Origin: Pseudomarimonas arenosa
GTDB lineage: Bacteria; Pseudomonadota; Gammaproteobacteria; Xanthomonadales; Xanthomonadaceae
Direction of reading: 5' to 3'
DNA: 44,881 bases
Assembly: GCF_014841215.1 (NCBI RefSeq)
Contig: NZ_JACYTR010000037.1
Span: 1-44,881, forward strand
Shown here: positions 28,078 to 36,645 of the stretch, piece by piece
Layout of the letters: each line of letters starts with the position of its first letter
Position numbering within the stretch: the first letter of the stretch is position 1
The notes under the pieces: model-generated
Told to the model about the DNA's origin: nothing
The model's database searches: none
What the model saw: the letters and a program-made list of their open reading frames with translations, nothing else
Made by a program: the position numbers and the translations under genes

Positions 28078-28547
28078 TTTTCCAGCGCCTGACGCAGGTC
28101 GCGCACCCTCTTGACCAAGGCCTCCGGTTCGTACGGACGCGCGTGGGTGCGACCCCACACCGGCGCCGGCCAGGCCGGGTCGTCGGTGAAGCGGGCGATA
28201 ACATGCACGTGCAGCTGCGGCACCACGTTGCCAAGTGCGGCGACATTCAACTTGTGCGGTCGAAACAGCTGTTTCAGAACGCGCGAAACGCTGTTGATTT
28301 CGCCCATCAGCAGGGCTTGCTCGCCGGCATCGAGATCGATCAGCTCGACGGCTGCGGAAACCCGCGGTACCAGAACCAGCCAGGGATAATTGCAATCATC
28401 CATCAGGCGCAGCGAGCTGAGCTCGAACTCCGCCACCGGGTGTGAGTCGGATGCCAGTTGGGCATGTAGCGAAAACGGCTGCTGACTGCCATTGGCGTGG
28501 TGGCTGGGTTTGATCATTGGCGTGCTGGGTGAAGGATAGCTATGCAT
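28074..28547 (-). CDS. HIT family nucleotide hydrolase-like protein
   Basis: The product is 157 residues with a histidine-triad fold. The triad reads QLHVHVIAR: the first His is Gln, while His113 (equivalent to the nucleophile) and His115 remain. This form, with the following ARFTDDPAWPAPVWG, is typical of a proteobacterial HIT subgroup whose substrate is unknown; HIT proteins usually cleave nucleoside phosphoramidates or dinucleotides. The ATG at 28547 follows GAGGAG at a 6-base distance and lies 2 bases after the dienelactone hydrolase stop. An in-frame TTG at 28553 touches the ribosome binding site and is unlikely. Confidence 0.9.
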   Translation of the reverse strand: MHSYPSPSTPMIKPSHHANGSQQPFSLHAQLASDSHPVAEFELSSLRLMDDCNYPWLVLVPRVSAAVELIDLDAGEQALLMGEINSVSRVLKQLFRPHKLNVAALGNVVPQLHVHVIARFTDDPAWPAPVWGRTHARPYEPEALVKRVRDLRQALEN

Positions 28548-28549
28548 GA

Positions 28550-29212
28550 TCAACTCCTCAGGACCCGGGTAAAGAAGTGCATGGTGCGTTCCATCGCTTG
28601 AGCCGAGGACACCGGGTCGTAGTCGGCACGTTCATCGCAGTTGAATCCGTGGCTTGCCTGATAGGTGTAGACGCGCGCGTCGATATGATTCTCACGATGC
28701 GCCTGGATGTCTTCGGCACTGATCAGCGGATCGTTCTCGCCGAAATGAAACTCCATCGGTGCCTGCAGTCGCTCGCGAATGAAGGGCATGCTACGCGCAC
28801 CGTAAAAATCGACCGCGGGCAGGCCCAGGCGCGTGTTTGACAGATAGGCCAGGGTGCCGCCCCAGCAGAAGCCGACTACACCGACCATGGCTTCAGAGGA
28901 CAGTTCGCGCTGCAGAGAATTGATGTCGCCGAGGCAGCGTTCGAAGCCCAGTTGTTCGACCAGCTCCCGGCCCCGCGTCACGCCGGCCTCGTCGTAATTG
29001 AGCTCGATATGTGGGGCGATGTGATCGAACAGGGCCGGGGCGACGGCGATGAATCCATGGTGGGCAAAGCGATCCACCAGATGGCGAATATGACCATTCA
29101 CGCCGAAGATCTCTTGCACGATGATCACTGCCCCGTGCGGCAGATTGGGCGGGTCGCAGCGCCAGCCGCCGATGCGACCGGTGGGTGTGCTGATGGAAAC
29201 CGGATGACCCAT
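28550..29212 (-). CDS. dienelactone hydrolase family protein
   Basis: This is a 220-residue alpha/beta hydrolase. The nucleophile elbow is GFCWGG with Cys116; Asp161 (GENDPLIS) and His188 (YQASHGFNCD) complete the triad, and VQEIFGVN carries the family Glu. Dienelactone hydrolases open enol-lactones in chlorocatechol degradation, but many family members act on other esters and no catechol genes are near. The ATG at 29212 follows GGAGAG; in-frame reading upstream runs through a hairpin repeat and is not coding. It is the first gene of the leftward unit with HIT, pxpB and pxpC. Confidence 0.93.
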   Translation of the reverse strand: MGHPVSISTPTGRIGGWRCDPPNLPHGAVIIVQEIFGVNGHIRHLVDRFAHHGFIAVAPALFDHIAPHIELNYDEAGVTRGRELVEQLGFERCLGDINSLQRELSSEAMVGVVGFCWGGTLAYLSNTRLGLPAVDFYGARSMPFIRERLQAPMEFHFGENDPLISAEDIQAHRENHIDARVYTYQASHGFNCDERADYDPVSSAQAMERTMHFFTRVLRS

Positions 29213-29308
29213 TGCTCTCTCCGCGCCGAATTCCCCATGTTCGCTGCCATCCTGCATCCTGCAGTTTTGCAGCGCAATCGGTCGCGACAAAGCCGCGCCA
29301 CCACTGCC

Positions 29309-29390
29309 GGAATTCAAGCACTTGCGTGTTCGATTTCCGCGCATGCCGCTCCCTGGCATGCGACACCGGCTGCCGGTGAACCGCAGCCGC
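29309..29390 (+). repeat. three-hairpin dispersed repeat, divergent copy C
   Basis: It has the same architecture as copies A and B but clear sequence drift. Hairpin 1 (29309-29338) has 13-base arms and the loop TTGC. Hairpin 2 is CGCATGCC with GGCATGCG, where the inner GC pairs of copies A and B are replaced by AT/TA pairs. Hairpin 3 is CGGCTGC with GCAGCCG, shorter than in A and B. It occupies the 322-base gap (29213-29534) between dienelactone hydrolase and rimO; I see no gene in that gap. Confidence 0.75.
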
Positions 29391-29433
29391 CTTGCCTGCT
29401 TAGATTACGTCAATCCCACGGCGACGTAAGCCC

Positions 29434-29439
29434 TATAAT
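29434..29439 (+). promoter_or_regulatory. -10 box of rimO promoter
   Basis: A perfect TATAAT lies about 95 bases before the rimO start codon. The region 17 bases upstream (CAATCC) is a poor -35, so the promoter either relies on an activator or uses TTACGT at 29405-29410 at a wide spacing. The -10 identity is clear; the rest is uncertain. Confidence 0.5.
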
Positions 29440-29534
29440 GTCGAGGTTCAGGGCTGATGATCGGCTGGTTGGTCCATTGCGCCCGGTGGCTCGCATTTGC
29501 GCGCTGCACTTCAGACTCTTTGCGGAACTCATTC

Positions 29535-30860
29535 ATGTCGCGTCAACAACCCAAAGTCGGATTCGTCAGCCTCGGCTGTCCCAAGGCACTGGTCGATTCC
29601 GAGCGTATCCTCACCCAACTCAAGGTTGAGGGCTATGACATCGTGCCCACCTATGACGCTGCCGACGTTGTAGTCGTCAATACCTGTGGTTTCATCGAAT
29701 CGGCGGTAGATGAGTCGCTAGGCGCGATCGGCGAAGCGCTGAACGAGAATGGCAAGGTGATCGTCACCGGCTGCCTCGGCAAGCGGCCAGAAAAGATTCT
29801 TGATGTGCACCCAGGGGTGCTGGCGATCAGCGGCCCACAGGACTATGCCAGCGTCATGGATGCGGTGCACAAGGCGATTCCGCCCAAGCACGATCCGTTC
29901 GTCGACCTGCTGCCGGATTACGGTCTCAAGCTGACACCCAAGCACTACGCCTATCTGAAGATCTCCGAAGGCTGCAATCATCGCTGCAGCTTCTGCATCA
30001 TTCCGTCGATGCGTGGTGACTTGGTTAGTCGGCCTGTCGATGATGTGCTTCGAGAGGCGGAACGTCTAGTTAAAGGTGGCGTGAAGGAACTGCTGGTGAT
30101 CTCGCAGGACACCAGCGCCTATGGCGTGGACACCCGATATGCCGAGAGGCAGTGGCGCGACAAGACCTACGCCACGCGCATGGGCGACCTGTGCAAGGGG
30201 CTTTCGGAACTCGGTGTCTGGGTGCGGTTGCACTATGTCTACCCGTATCCGCATGTCGACGACATCATTCCGCTGATGGCTGAAGGCAAGCTGCTGCCCT
30301 ATCTCGACATCCCGTTCCAGCATGCCAGCCCAAAGATTCTCAAGGCGATGAAACGGCCCGGCGCGATCGACAAGGTGCGCGAGCGAATTCACCGCTGGCG
30401 TGAGATCTGTCCGGAGATCACCTTGCGCAGCACCTTTATCGTCGGCTTCCCGGGCGAGACCGAGGACGATTTCGAGGAACTGCTCGACTTCATCGACGAG
30501 GTCGAACTCGATCGGGTGGGTGCCTTTGCCTACTCACCGGTCGAAGGTGCGGCGGCCAACAATCTGGCCGACCCGGTGCCGGAAGACGTCAAGCAGGAAC
30601 GCCTGCAGCGCTTCATGGAACTGCAGGCCGAGATCAGCGCCGACAAGCTGGCCGACAAGGTCGGTAGCCTGCAGGAAGTGCTGGTCGATCGCGTCGATGG
30701 TGAACTCGCCTTCGCCCGCTCGAAAGCTGACGCGCCGGAAATCGATGGCTCAGTGCAGATCCAAAACGGGGCAGAGGCCGGCCTGAAGCCGGGCGACTTC
30801 ATCGAAGTCGAAATCATGGGCAGCGACGAGCACGATCTCTACGCCCTGGTGCGCGATTGA
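29535..30860 (+). CDS. rimO: ribosomal protein S12 methylthiotransferase RimO
   Basis: The 441-residue radical-SAM enzyme adds a methylthio group to an aspartate of ribosomal protein S12. The N-terminal UPF0004 domain starts [23 protein letters not shown] and holds three Cys for one Fe-S cluster. The radical-SAM cluster motif is CNHRCSFC (Cys147, Cys151, Cys154 by my count), and a C-terminal TRAM domain ends the protein. The ATG at 29535 gives exactly the length of E. coli RimO; the longer in-frame reading has no family match. It is monocistronic with its own -10 box. Confidence 0.97.
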   Translation: MSRQQPKVGFVSLGCPKALVDSERILTQLKVEGYDIVPTYDAADVVVVNTCGFIESAVDESLGAIGEALNENGKVIVTGCLGKRPEKILDVHPGVLAISGPQDYASVMDAVHKAIPPKHDPFVDLLPDYGLKLTPKHYAYLKISEGCNHRCSFCIIPSMRGDLVSRPVDDVLREAERLVKGGVKELLVISQDTSAYGVDTRYAERQWRDKTYATRMGDLCKGLSELGVWVRLHYVYPYPHVDDIIPLMAEGKLLPYLDIPFQHASPKILKAMKRPGAIDKVRERIHRWREICPEITLRSTFIVGFPGETEDDFEELLDFIDEVELDRVGAFAYSPVEGAAANNLADPVPEDVKQERLQRFMELQAEISADKLADKVGSLQEVLVDRVDGELAFARSKADAPEIDGSVQIQNGAEAGLKPGDFIEVEIMGSDEHDLYALVRD

Positions 30861-30888
30861 TCCGGCAGATCGAGAGCCGCGCTTTGCA

Positions 30889-30938
30889 CCTCCCCTTGCG
30901 ACGCGCAGCGTCGGAGGGGGAGGCCGGGAGGGGGTAGC
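30889..30938 (+). repeat. CCTCCCC...GGGGAGG hairpin repeat after rimO
   Basis: CCTCCCC (30889-30895) pairs with GGGGAGG (30917-30923), enclosing a second perfect stem, CGACGC (30899-30904) with GCGTCG (30908-30913). It is followed by CCGGGAGGGGGTAGC. G/C-rich elements of this look are common in intergenic DNA of proteobacteria. The GGGAGGGGG end stands where the ribosome binding site of the next gene must be. Confidence 0.55.
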
Positions 30939-30943
30939 TGCGC

Positions 30944-31786
30944 TTGGCCAAGCAACGCTTCGTTGCCCCGACCCGAGCCAAGCTCGATCGCTCGGTATTC
31001 GATCACCCGGTGTTCGCCGAATTCGAGTTCGCCAAGCCCTGGCTGCAGTCCACTGACTGGCCAGGCCTGGTCGAACTCAACGATAGGCTAAGTGAGCGGC
31101 TGTCGAATGAAGGGCTGCCGAGCACTCGCCTGGTGGCGCAAACGCCGGGTTTGTTGGCTGATGGACTGCACTATGAGCAGCGTATCGCCGAAGGGCGCCT
31201 GGCCACGCGCGAAGAAAACTGGCACGACTTGCTGAATGCGTTGATCTGGATGCGGCATCCAGCGATCAAGCGGGCGATGAATGCGCGCCAATGTCGGGAC
31301 ATTGCGTTGGTCGGCAGCAAGCAGCGCACCCGGGCACAGGCAGCCTTGACCCATTTCGATGAGGCCGGTGCCGTGGTGGTGTTGCGTGATGCCGAGCGCA
31401 CCGCGGCCTGGGATCGGCACGACTGGGCGGCGGTGTTTATGGATCTTCAAGCCGCCGACATCGCGGTCAGTATCGTCGGTCATGCCCTGCTTGAACATCG
31501 ACTTGAGCCCGATCGGCTGTTGGTCGGCAAGGCCTGGGTCTGGTTCGACCCGCAACCTCAGGCTCATCTGGAGCAAATTCTGCAAGTCTGCGCCGAGCAG
31601 ATTGCCGTCGGCAGCGCCCTTAACGACCCCTTGGACCTGCGACCGTTTCCCATGATGGGTCTGCCGGGCTGGCATGCCGATGCTGGGCAGCCGGCCTTCT
31701 ACCGCGAAGCGCCCTGTTTCCAGCCTGTGAGAGCAGGGCGGACTTATCCGGACCCGAGCATGTTGGTCGGGCCGACCGAGCCGTAG
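30944..31786 (+). CDS. DUF3025 family protein
   Basis: The 280-residue protein matches the DUF3025 pattern: [78 protein letters not shown] and [24 protein letters not shown]. The function is unknown. The start is a TTG at 30944, preceded by GGGAGGGGG of the repeat, with no ATG near. The last 14 codons overlap the end of the convergent greB by 43 bases, so the C-terminus ([13 protein letters not shown]) is probably a late addition beyond the family core. Confidence 0.88.
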   Translation: MAKQRFVAPTRAKLDRSVFDHPVFAEFEFAKPWLQSTDWPGLVELNDRLSERLSNEGLPSTRLVAQTPGLLADGLHYEQRIAEGRLATREENWHDLLNALIWMRHPAIKRAMNARQCRDIALVGSKQRTRAQAALTHFDEAGAVVVLRDAERTAAWDRHDWAAVFMDLQAADIAVSIVGHALLEHRLEPDRLLVGKAWVWFDPQPQAHLEQILQVCAEQIAVGSALNDPLDLRPFPMMGLPGWHADAGQPAFYREAPCFQPVRAGRTYPDPSMLVGPTEP

Positions 31787-32277
31787 CTGACTTCGGTGAT
31801 CACGAATTGCCGACGCCCCTCGGGTAATTGCACGCTGACTTCATCGTCAACCCGGGCCTTGAGCAGGGCTCTGGCCATCGGCGAATCGATACTGATCCAG
31901 CCACGTGCCGCATCGGTTTCATCCGGCCCGACCAGGCGATAGCGGACCAAGTCGCCGCGCTCACAACACTCAAGTTCGACCTCGGCCCCGAAGAACACCT
32001 GCTGCGGATCACTCGGCACCTGATCGACGACCTTTAGCTTCTCCAGCCGCTTGCTGAGATAGCGCACCCGACGGTCGATCTCGCCCAGCTGCTTCTTGCG
32101 GTACTGGTATTCGGCATTCTCCGAGCGATCGCCCTCCGCTGCCGCCGCGCTGAGTGCACGCACCACCTCCGGTCGCCGCTCACGCCACAGCTCGTTCAAC
32201 TCCCCACGCAGCCGCTCGAAACCCTCGCGGGTGATCAGGGCGGTGGATGTCGGGGCCGGTGGACGCCAGCGGCTCAT
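31744..32277 (-). CDS. greB: transcription elongation factor GreB
   Basis: The 177-residue factor rescues backtracked RNA polymerase by stimulating transcript cleavage. The N-terminal coiled coil carries the acidic tip within [34 protein letters not shown], and the C-terminal FKBP-like domain carries [23 protein letters not shown]. The [14 protein letters not shown] segment fits GreB better than GreA. The ATG at 32277 follows AGGA; upstream in-frame reading has no Gre similarity. The C-terminus carries an extra tail ([14 protein letters not shown]) relative to the E. coli protein (158 residues), encoded by the overlap with the DUF3025 gene. Confidence 0.95.
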   Translation of the reverse strand: MSRWRPPAPTSTALITREGFERLRGELNELWRERRPEVVRALSAAAAEGDRSENAEYQYRKKQLGEIDRRVRYLSKRLEKLKVVDQVPSDPQQVFFGAEVELECCERGDLVRYRLVGPDETDAARGWISIDSPMARALLKARVDDEVSVQLPEGRRQFVITEVSYGSVGPTNMLGSG

Positions 32278-32417
32278 GCCAACGTCCTGGGAAGCAAGTT
32301 GCGTGCTATCAAGATCTGCTCTGCGTCGTTGTCGAACACAGAAGTTTACGCGTGCTGAGCGCGATGGGAACTGGCTGGGGTTGCTACTCCAGGATTCGTG
32401 GGCGGAGTCAGGCGTTT

Positions 32418-32606
32418 CCCCTCTCCCCAACCCCTCCCCCGCCAGGGGGGAGGGGCTTCAAAGCGACGCTGCATCGCGCATGCACGACTATCCTGCCTTG
32501 CGAGAGAGGCGGGGATTCCGCACGGCACTGCGAGGCGACCGCAGGACGAAGAACGACCATGCTCTAAAGCCTCTCCCCCCGGCGGGGAGGGGTTGGGGAG
32601 AGGGGG
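32418..32606. repeat. 189-base element with long terminal inverted repeats
   Basis: The terminal arms are nearly perfect inverted repeats: the left starts CCCTCTCCCCAACCCCTCCC (to 32443) and the right ends GGTTGGGGAGAGGGGG, differing by one C. Inside each arm there is a further short hairpin (for example CCCCTCCCCC with GGGGGGAGGGG, 32431-32454). The internal 110 bases have no open frame of note. It fills most of the 374-base gap 32278-32651 between greB and the isoamylase gene, where I see no other gene. It resembles a MITE or a paired REP element. Confidence 0.65.
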
Positions 32607-32651
32607 ATGACCTCGCCTTACCCTCACTCCGCAGGGCGTCCAGTCCCCCAG

Positions 32652-34955
32652 CTACTTAGCCACCAATACCAGCACGCCACGCCCGCAGACGCTGTACGGG
32701 TACCACTCACCGCCGATAAAGTCCTCGCTGCCCGGAGTGCGCACCTGATTGGGGCCTTCGGCCCAGCTGCAGCTATCGGTCACCCGATACCAACGCTTGC
32801 CATTGCCGGGCCAGGGCAGGTTGAAGGTCACGCTGCCGCTCCAGCCGTTGTAGGCGACATAGATGGCCGAAGCGGGGTCGCCGAATTCGCTGCCGTCGAT
32901 GCGGAAGGCAATCGCCCGGTTATTGCTGTTGTTGAAATAGCTGGCGTCAGGCACATAGCCATCGGGTTTGAACCAGCGGTGCTGCTCCATCACGTTGCCG
33001 TTGTTGTCGACCGAGGAGTAGAAGTTCAGCGGCCGCAGCGCCGGATGGGCCTTGCGGAAGGCGATCAAACGTTGGGTGTAGGTCCAGAAGTCCTGATTGA
33101 AGCCGCTGCCGGAATAGCTCAGCCAATTGGTCGATGCATCGAGGTTGTAGGGATTGTTGTTGCACTGCAGGCTGCGCAGGTATTCATCGCCGCCGACAAT
33201 CATCGGCACGCCGGCGCTGAGCAGTTGCAGGGCCATGCCATTGCGTGCCGCCTTGCGTTGATCGGCGGCGATATTGCCTTGATCCCAGCTGTTGTTGTCA
33301 TCGCTGCCGCCATCCGAGGGGCCCCAGGGCCAGGGCTGGTTGTTGTTCTTGTTGTTGCAGCTGTAGAGATCCTTCAGGGTGAAGCCGTCGTGGGCGGTCA
33401 TGAAGTTGACCGAGTGCCAGGGCTTGCGACCATCATCGCCGTACAGATCGGAGGAGCCGGCGAAGCGGCTGGCCAGCTGGCCCGGTGTGATCGGTGCAAC
33501 ACCGAGTTTGTTCTGCGACTGCCGGATCACATCGCGATACTGGCCGTTCCACTCGATCCACTTCACCGGAAAGCCGCCGACCTGATAGGTATTGCCACCG
33601 ATCGCCCAAGGTTCGGCAATCAGATCGATGCCGCTGCCGCCGCTGGCGGGGCGCGCGCTGAGTTCGGCGGTGATGCGGTTGAGCGCCGTGTTGGGATCAT
33701 CGCGACTGTAGTTAAAGCAGCCATGCTCGCAGGTATTGCCCAGCACCGAAGCAAGATCGAAGCGGAAACCATCGACGCCCAGCGTGCGATGCCAGTAGTC
33801 GAGCGAATCGATGATCAGATTCTGCGCGATCGGGTTGCGGGTATTGAAGTTGCCACCGACGCCGGTGTTATCCCAGTTGAACTGCTTGTCGCTGGTTAAT
33901 GAGTAATAGGTCGGGTTGTCCAGCCCGCGCCAACTGAACACATTGAAAGTGCTGGAGTCGCTGCCATTCCAGGCACCGCCCTCGCCGGTGTGGTTGTACA
34001 CCACATCGATATAAACCTTGATGCCGACGTCGTGAAAGGCTTTGACCATCTTCTTGAATTCACGAGTCGGTCCACCCGGCGTCTTGTCCTTGGCATAACG
34101 ACGATCAGGGGCGAAGTAGTTCAGGGTCATGTATCCCCAATAGTTGTCGCCCGCGGTGCTGGTCGGATTGACATCATTGGCGTCGTTGTCGGTTTCCTGC
34201 ACTGGCAGGAACTCGACCGCGGTGATGCCGAGGCTGGCGAGATAAGCTGCTTTCAGACCGGCGCCCTCGTAGGTGCCGCGCGCCGCACTGGGAATGCTGC
34301 TGTCGTTGCGGGTCAGGCCGCGCACATGGATTTCGCTGATCACCTCGTCCTTGAACGCACGGGTCGGCTTGCTGCCGGTGCTCTGGCTGTCGGCCGCCAG
34401 CACAATGCCTTTCGGTGCTTTGGCGCCGCTATCCTTGTTGCGATGCAGAGGGCCAGAGGCGAATACCGTGCCGTCGGTGTTGTTGGCATTGTTCGGGTCA
34501 TGGCTGATCTCGCGCGCATAGGGATCCAACAACAGCTTGTTTGGATTGAAGCGGTTGCCCTGGCTGTCGACATCGCTGACAAAGCCGGTCGCGCTCCCCT
34601 TGCGCCAGGCACTGCTGTAGGTCCAGTTAGGCCCCCAGGCGCGGTAGCCGTAGTAGACCGTGCCGGTGAGTCGATAGCTGTTGGCCAGAGTAGAACTCGA
34701 TACGGTTTTCGACCAGACGTTGCTGCTGTTCTTGGTCAACACGTACTTGGCCACTTCCTGCGCTCCGTACGGTGTCTTGTACAGCCAGACTTCGATCCGC
34801 GTGGCGCGTTGCGAATAAACCTTGAAGGTGATCTGTGATTTGTCGGCGTTGTAGCGTCCGCCCAGTTGCTGGGCGTCGATCGCGGCCGAAACTTCGAAAG
34901 CAAAACACAGGCACGAGAGTACAAGAGCCCAAAGGCTCAGCTGGACTGAACGCAT
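32652..34955 (-). CDS. secreted isoamylase (glycogen/starch debranching)
   Basis: The 767-residue GH13 enzyme hydrolyses alpha-1,6 branch points of glycogen and amylopectin. It resembles throughout, from memory, the extracellular isoamylase of Pseudomonas amyloderamosa rather than cytoplasmic GlgX. A signal peptide (MRSVQLSLWALVLSCLCFAF, cleavage near VSA-AID) is followed by the N-terminal beta domain and the catalytic barrel. The nucleophile Asp is in GFRFDLAS (about 400), the acid Glu in AEPWAIGG (about 448), and the transition-state Asp in TAHDGFTLKD (about 523). A C-terminal beta domain (WYRVTDSCSW) follows. The ATG at 34955 has GGGGA upstream; an earlier ATG at 34970 has none. No glycogen genes adjoin, so it probably feeds on external polymer. 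Confidence 0.95.
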   Translation of the reverse strand: MRSVQLSLWALVLSCLCFAFEVSAAIDAQQLGGRYNADKSQITFKVYSQRATRIEVWLYKTPYGAQEVAKYVLTKNSSNVWSKTVSSSTLANSYRLTGTVYYGYRAWGPNWTYSSAWRKGSATGFVSDVDSQGNRFNPNKLLLDPYAREISHDPNNANNTDGTVFASGPLHRNKDSGAKAPKGIVLAADSQSTGSKPTRAFKDEVISEIHVRGLTRNDSSIPSAARGTYEGAGLKAAYLASLGITAVEFLPVQETDNDANDVNPTSTAGDNYWGYMTLNYFAPDRRYAKDKTPGGPTREFKKMVKAFHDVGIKVYIDVVYNHTGEGGAWNGSDSSTFNVFSWRGLDNPTYYSLTSDKQFNWDNTGVGGNFNTRNPIAQNLIIDSLDYWHRTLGVDGFRFDLASVLGNTCEHGCFNYSRDDPNTALNRITAELSARPASGGSGIDLIAEPWAIGGNTYQVGGFPVKWIEWNGQYRDVIRQSQNKLGVAPITPGQLASRFAGSSDLYGDDGRKPWHSVNFMTAHDGFTLKDLYSCNNKNNNQPWPWGPSDGGSDDNNSWDQGNIAADQRKAARNGMALQLLSAGVPMIVGGDEYLRSLQCNNNPYNLDASTNWLSYSGSGFNQDFWTYTQRLIAFRKAHPALRPLNFYSSVDNNGNVMEQHRWFKPDGYVPDASYFNNSNNRAIAFRIDGSEFGDPASAIYVAYNGWSGSVTFNLPWPGNGKRWYRVTDSCSWAEGPNQVRTPGSEDFIGGEWYPYSVCGRGVLVLVAK

Positions 34956-35067
34956 GATTTTCCCCACCATGATGATCGCTGCGGCGGATGCCGACTGGTT
35001 CGCGCGTTACGTCCTGCAGAGCCAATCCAGCATTCAGCGCCGATGGTTGCCTTCCCCAAGGCAGGAT

Positions 35068-35104
35068 GCACAATGCGCGGGTGTGAAGTGATCGTCAATT
35101 GTGC
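35068..35104. promoter_or_regulatory. inverted repeat in divergent promoter region
   Basis: GCACAAT (35068-35074) and ATTGTGC (35098-35104) are exact inverted repeats with centres 30 bases apart, about three helical turns. They lie between the divergent isoamylase and membrane-protein genes. A short hairpin GCCTT-CCCC-AAGGC (35049-35062) adjoins. The phasing suits a dimeric regulator binding two sites on one DNA face, but the repeat is only 7 bases and could be chance. Confidence 0.3.
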
Positions 35105-35152
35105 AAGCCCTGTTTGCATACGTATTCAGTCGCCACCCGTCGGAAGGCACCC

Positions 35153-36619
35153 ATGTCCCCATCTGGCTCCAACGAAGTGAACCCGCAAGCCCAATCGCCG
35201 GACGATGCTGAGCGCCACACTTCGCGAGTGAGTTTCGAGCGCCTGCGTGAACGCACCGACGAGCTGGAACTGCTGGTATCTGGCCTGTCGATGCTGGCCT
35301 TGTTCAGCGTTCCCGGATGGTTGGTGGATCGCTACGAGGAGTACTTCACGCAACTGCCCTTGGGCCTGATGGCTGCCGCCTTGACTGCCGTGCCAATGGC
35401 CATGGCAGTGGCTTATCTGTTGGCGTTCTGCTTTCTGATCCACCTGGGTATTCGAGCCTATTGGGTGGGCCTGGTGGGACTGCGATCAGCCTTTCCCGGC
35501 GGTATCCACTGGGACAATGCCAAGGGCATGGGGCCGATCAACCGCAGCCGATTGCAGGCCTTGCTGCCAACGCTGGAATCGGCGATCGAACGCTCCGATC
35601 GCCTGTGCTCGGTGCTGTTTGCGGTGATCACACTGGCCGCCCTCACTTTCCTCTGGCTGGGCTTCCTGATGACCCTGGTGTTTGCTGGGGCAGGCATGGT
35701 CGGCAATCACTTCGGCAGCACCAACCGCACCATTGACTCGGTGATGTCGGCATTCGTGCTGCTGGTGGTGGGCGCACCGTTGATGTTGTGGTTTCTCGAT
35801 GCGCTTCTGGCCGCCCGCATTCGTGCGTTACGCGAGTCGAAGTTGTATGCAGGTATGGTCAGGTTGCTGGCCTGGGTGGTAGGTAGGATTTTTCCCGAAC
35901 GCCTGATTTCACCGGTTCGTCTGACGCTGCAGACCAATACTCGGCCGCGAATGGTATTAGCCGCATTCGTGCTTAGCATCGTGCTGGTCCCTTGGTTTGG
36001 GGTCACGGTATTCCAGTCTGCGTTGTCGTTGGATGCACTGGGTACGATCAAGTACGTACGCTCTTGGCAGACCTTGGGTGGCCAGCGATCGCAGAACTAC
36101 GAGTCCTTGCGCGTAGCGGCTGATCGGCGCAGCGCCGTGCCAATGATTCCTGATCAGGTGATCGAACAGGCCTGGGTCAATCTGTTTCTGCCCTACATGC
36201 CGATTCGCGACGACCTGTTGATCCAACAGCGCTGCGCCGGCTACGTGAAATGGCTGGAGACCGCGCGCAACGATTTCGATCCTCTGGCGCCGCGCGACCC
36301 GAGTTTCGAGTTTGACGACCAAAGTGCCGAACGAGCACGGGCGTGCCTTGCCGAAATATGGCAGGTACGGCTCAACGGGCGTCTGATTCCTCTGGATGCA
36401 GCCTGGACGTCCGAGCGGCGCGACTTGTCACTGCGTGGCCTGACGTTGCCGATTGATCTTCGCGGCGAGCGCCCGGGACCGCAGCATCTCGAGGTGATAT
36501 GGCGACCGAACCCGGAGCGCGACCAGAAGGTTGATGACTACATGCCCGATATCTGGCGATCGCGGATTCCTTTCATCTGGTCACCCGAATGGGCGGCCGA
36601 GCCGAGTGGGATGCCGTAA
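35153..36619 (+). CDS. polytopic membrane protein of unknown function
   Basis: The product is 488 residues. A polar N-terminus of about 40 residues (TSRVSFERLRERTDELELLVSG) is followed by membrane segments at roughly 41-58, 70-105, 155-185, 200-225 and 270-292. A soluble domain of about 190 residues, probably periplasmic, then has two Cys (QQRCAGYVKW, ERARACLAEIW) and ends near PFIWSPEW. I do not recognise the family. The ATG at 35153 is supported by GGAAGG with a 5-base spacing. It is divergent from the isoamylase gene with a 197-base gap, and the copy B repeat follows its end by 26 bases. Confidence 0.8.
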   Translation: MSPSGSNEVNPQAQSPDDAERHTSRVSFERLRERTDELELLVSGLSMLALFSVPGWLVDRYEEYFTQLPLGLMAAALTAVPMAMAVAYLLAFCFLIHLGIRAYWVGLVGLRSAFPGGIHWDNAKGMGPINRSRLQALLPTLESAIERSDRLCSVLFAVITLAALTFLWLGFLMTLVFAGAGMVGNHFGSTNRTIDSVMSAFVLLVVGAPLMLWFLDALLAARIRALRESKLYAGMVRLLAWVVGRIFPERLISPVRLTLQTNTRPRMVLAAFVLSIVLVPWFGVTVFQSALSLDALGTIKYVRSWQTLGGQRSQNYESLRVAADRRSAVPMIPDQVIEQAWVNLFLPYMPIRDDLLIQQRCAGYVKWLETARNDFDPLAPRDPSFEFDDQSAERARACLAEIWQVRLNGRLIPLDAAWTSERRDLSLRGLTLPIDLRGERPGPQHLEVIWRPNPERDQKVDDYMPDIWRSRIPFIWSPEWAAEPSGMP

Positions 36620-36645
36620 CTGATGCCACGGGAACCGGCCGCCTA

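Noticed and set aside
30889-32606. CRISPR array suggested by several G/C-rich repeats
   Set aside because: The repeats are palindromic and irregularly spaced, with no constant-length spacers and no cas genes.
32607-33899. Rightward 430-codon open frame over the isoamylase gene
   Set aside because: The opposite strand encodes a full isoamylase with catalytic residues; the antisense translation is Ala/Val/Ile-rich without motif.
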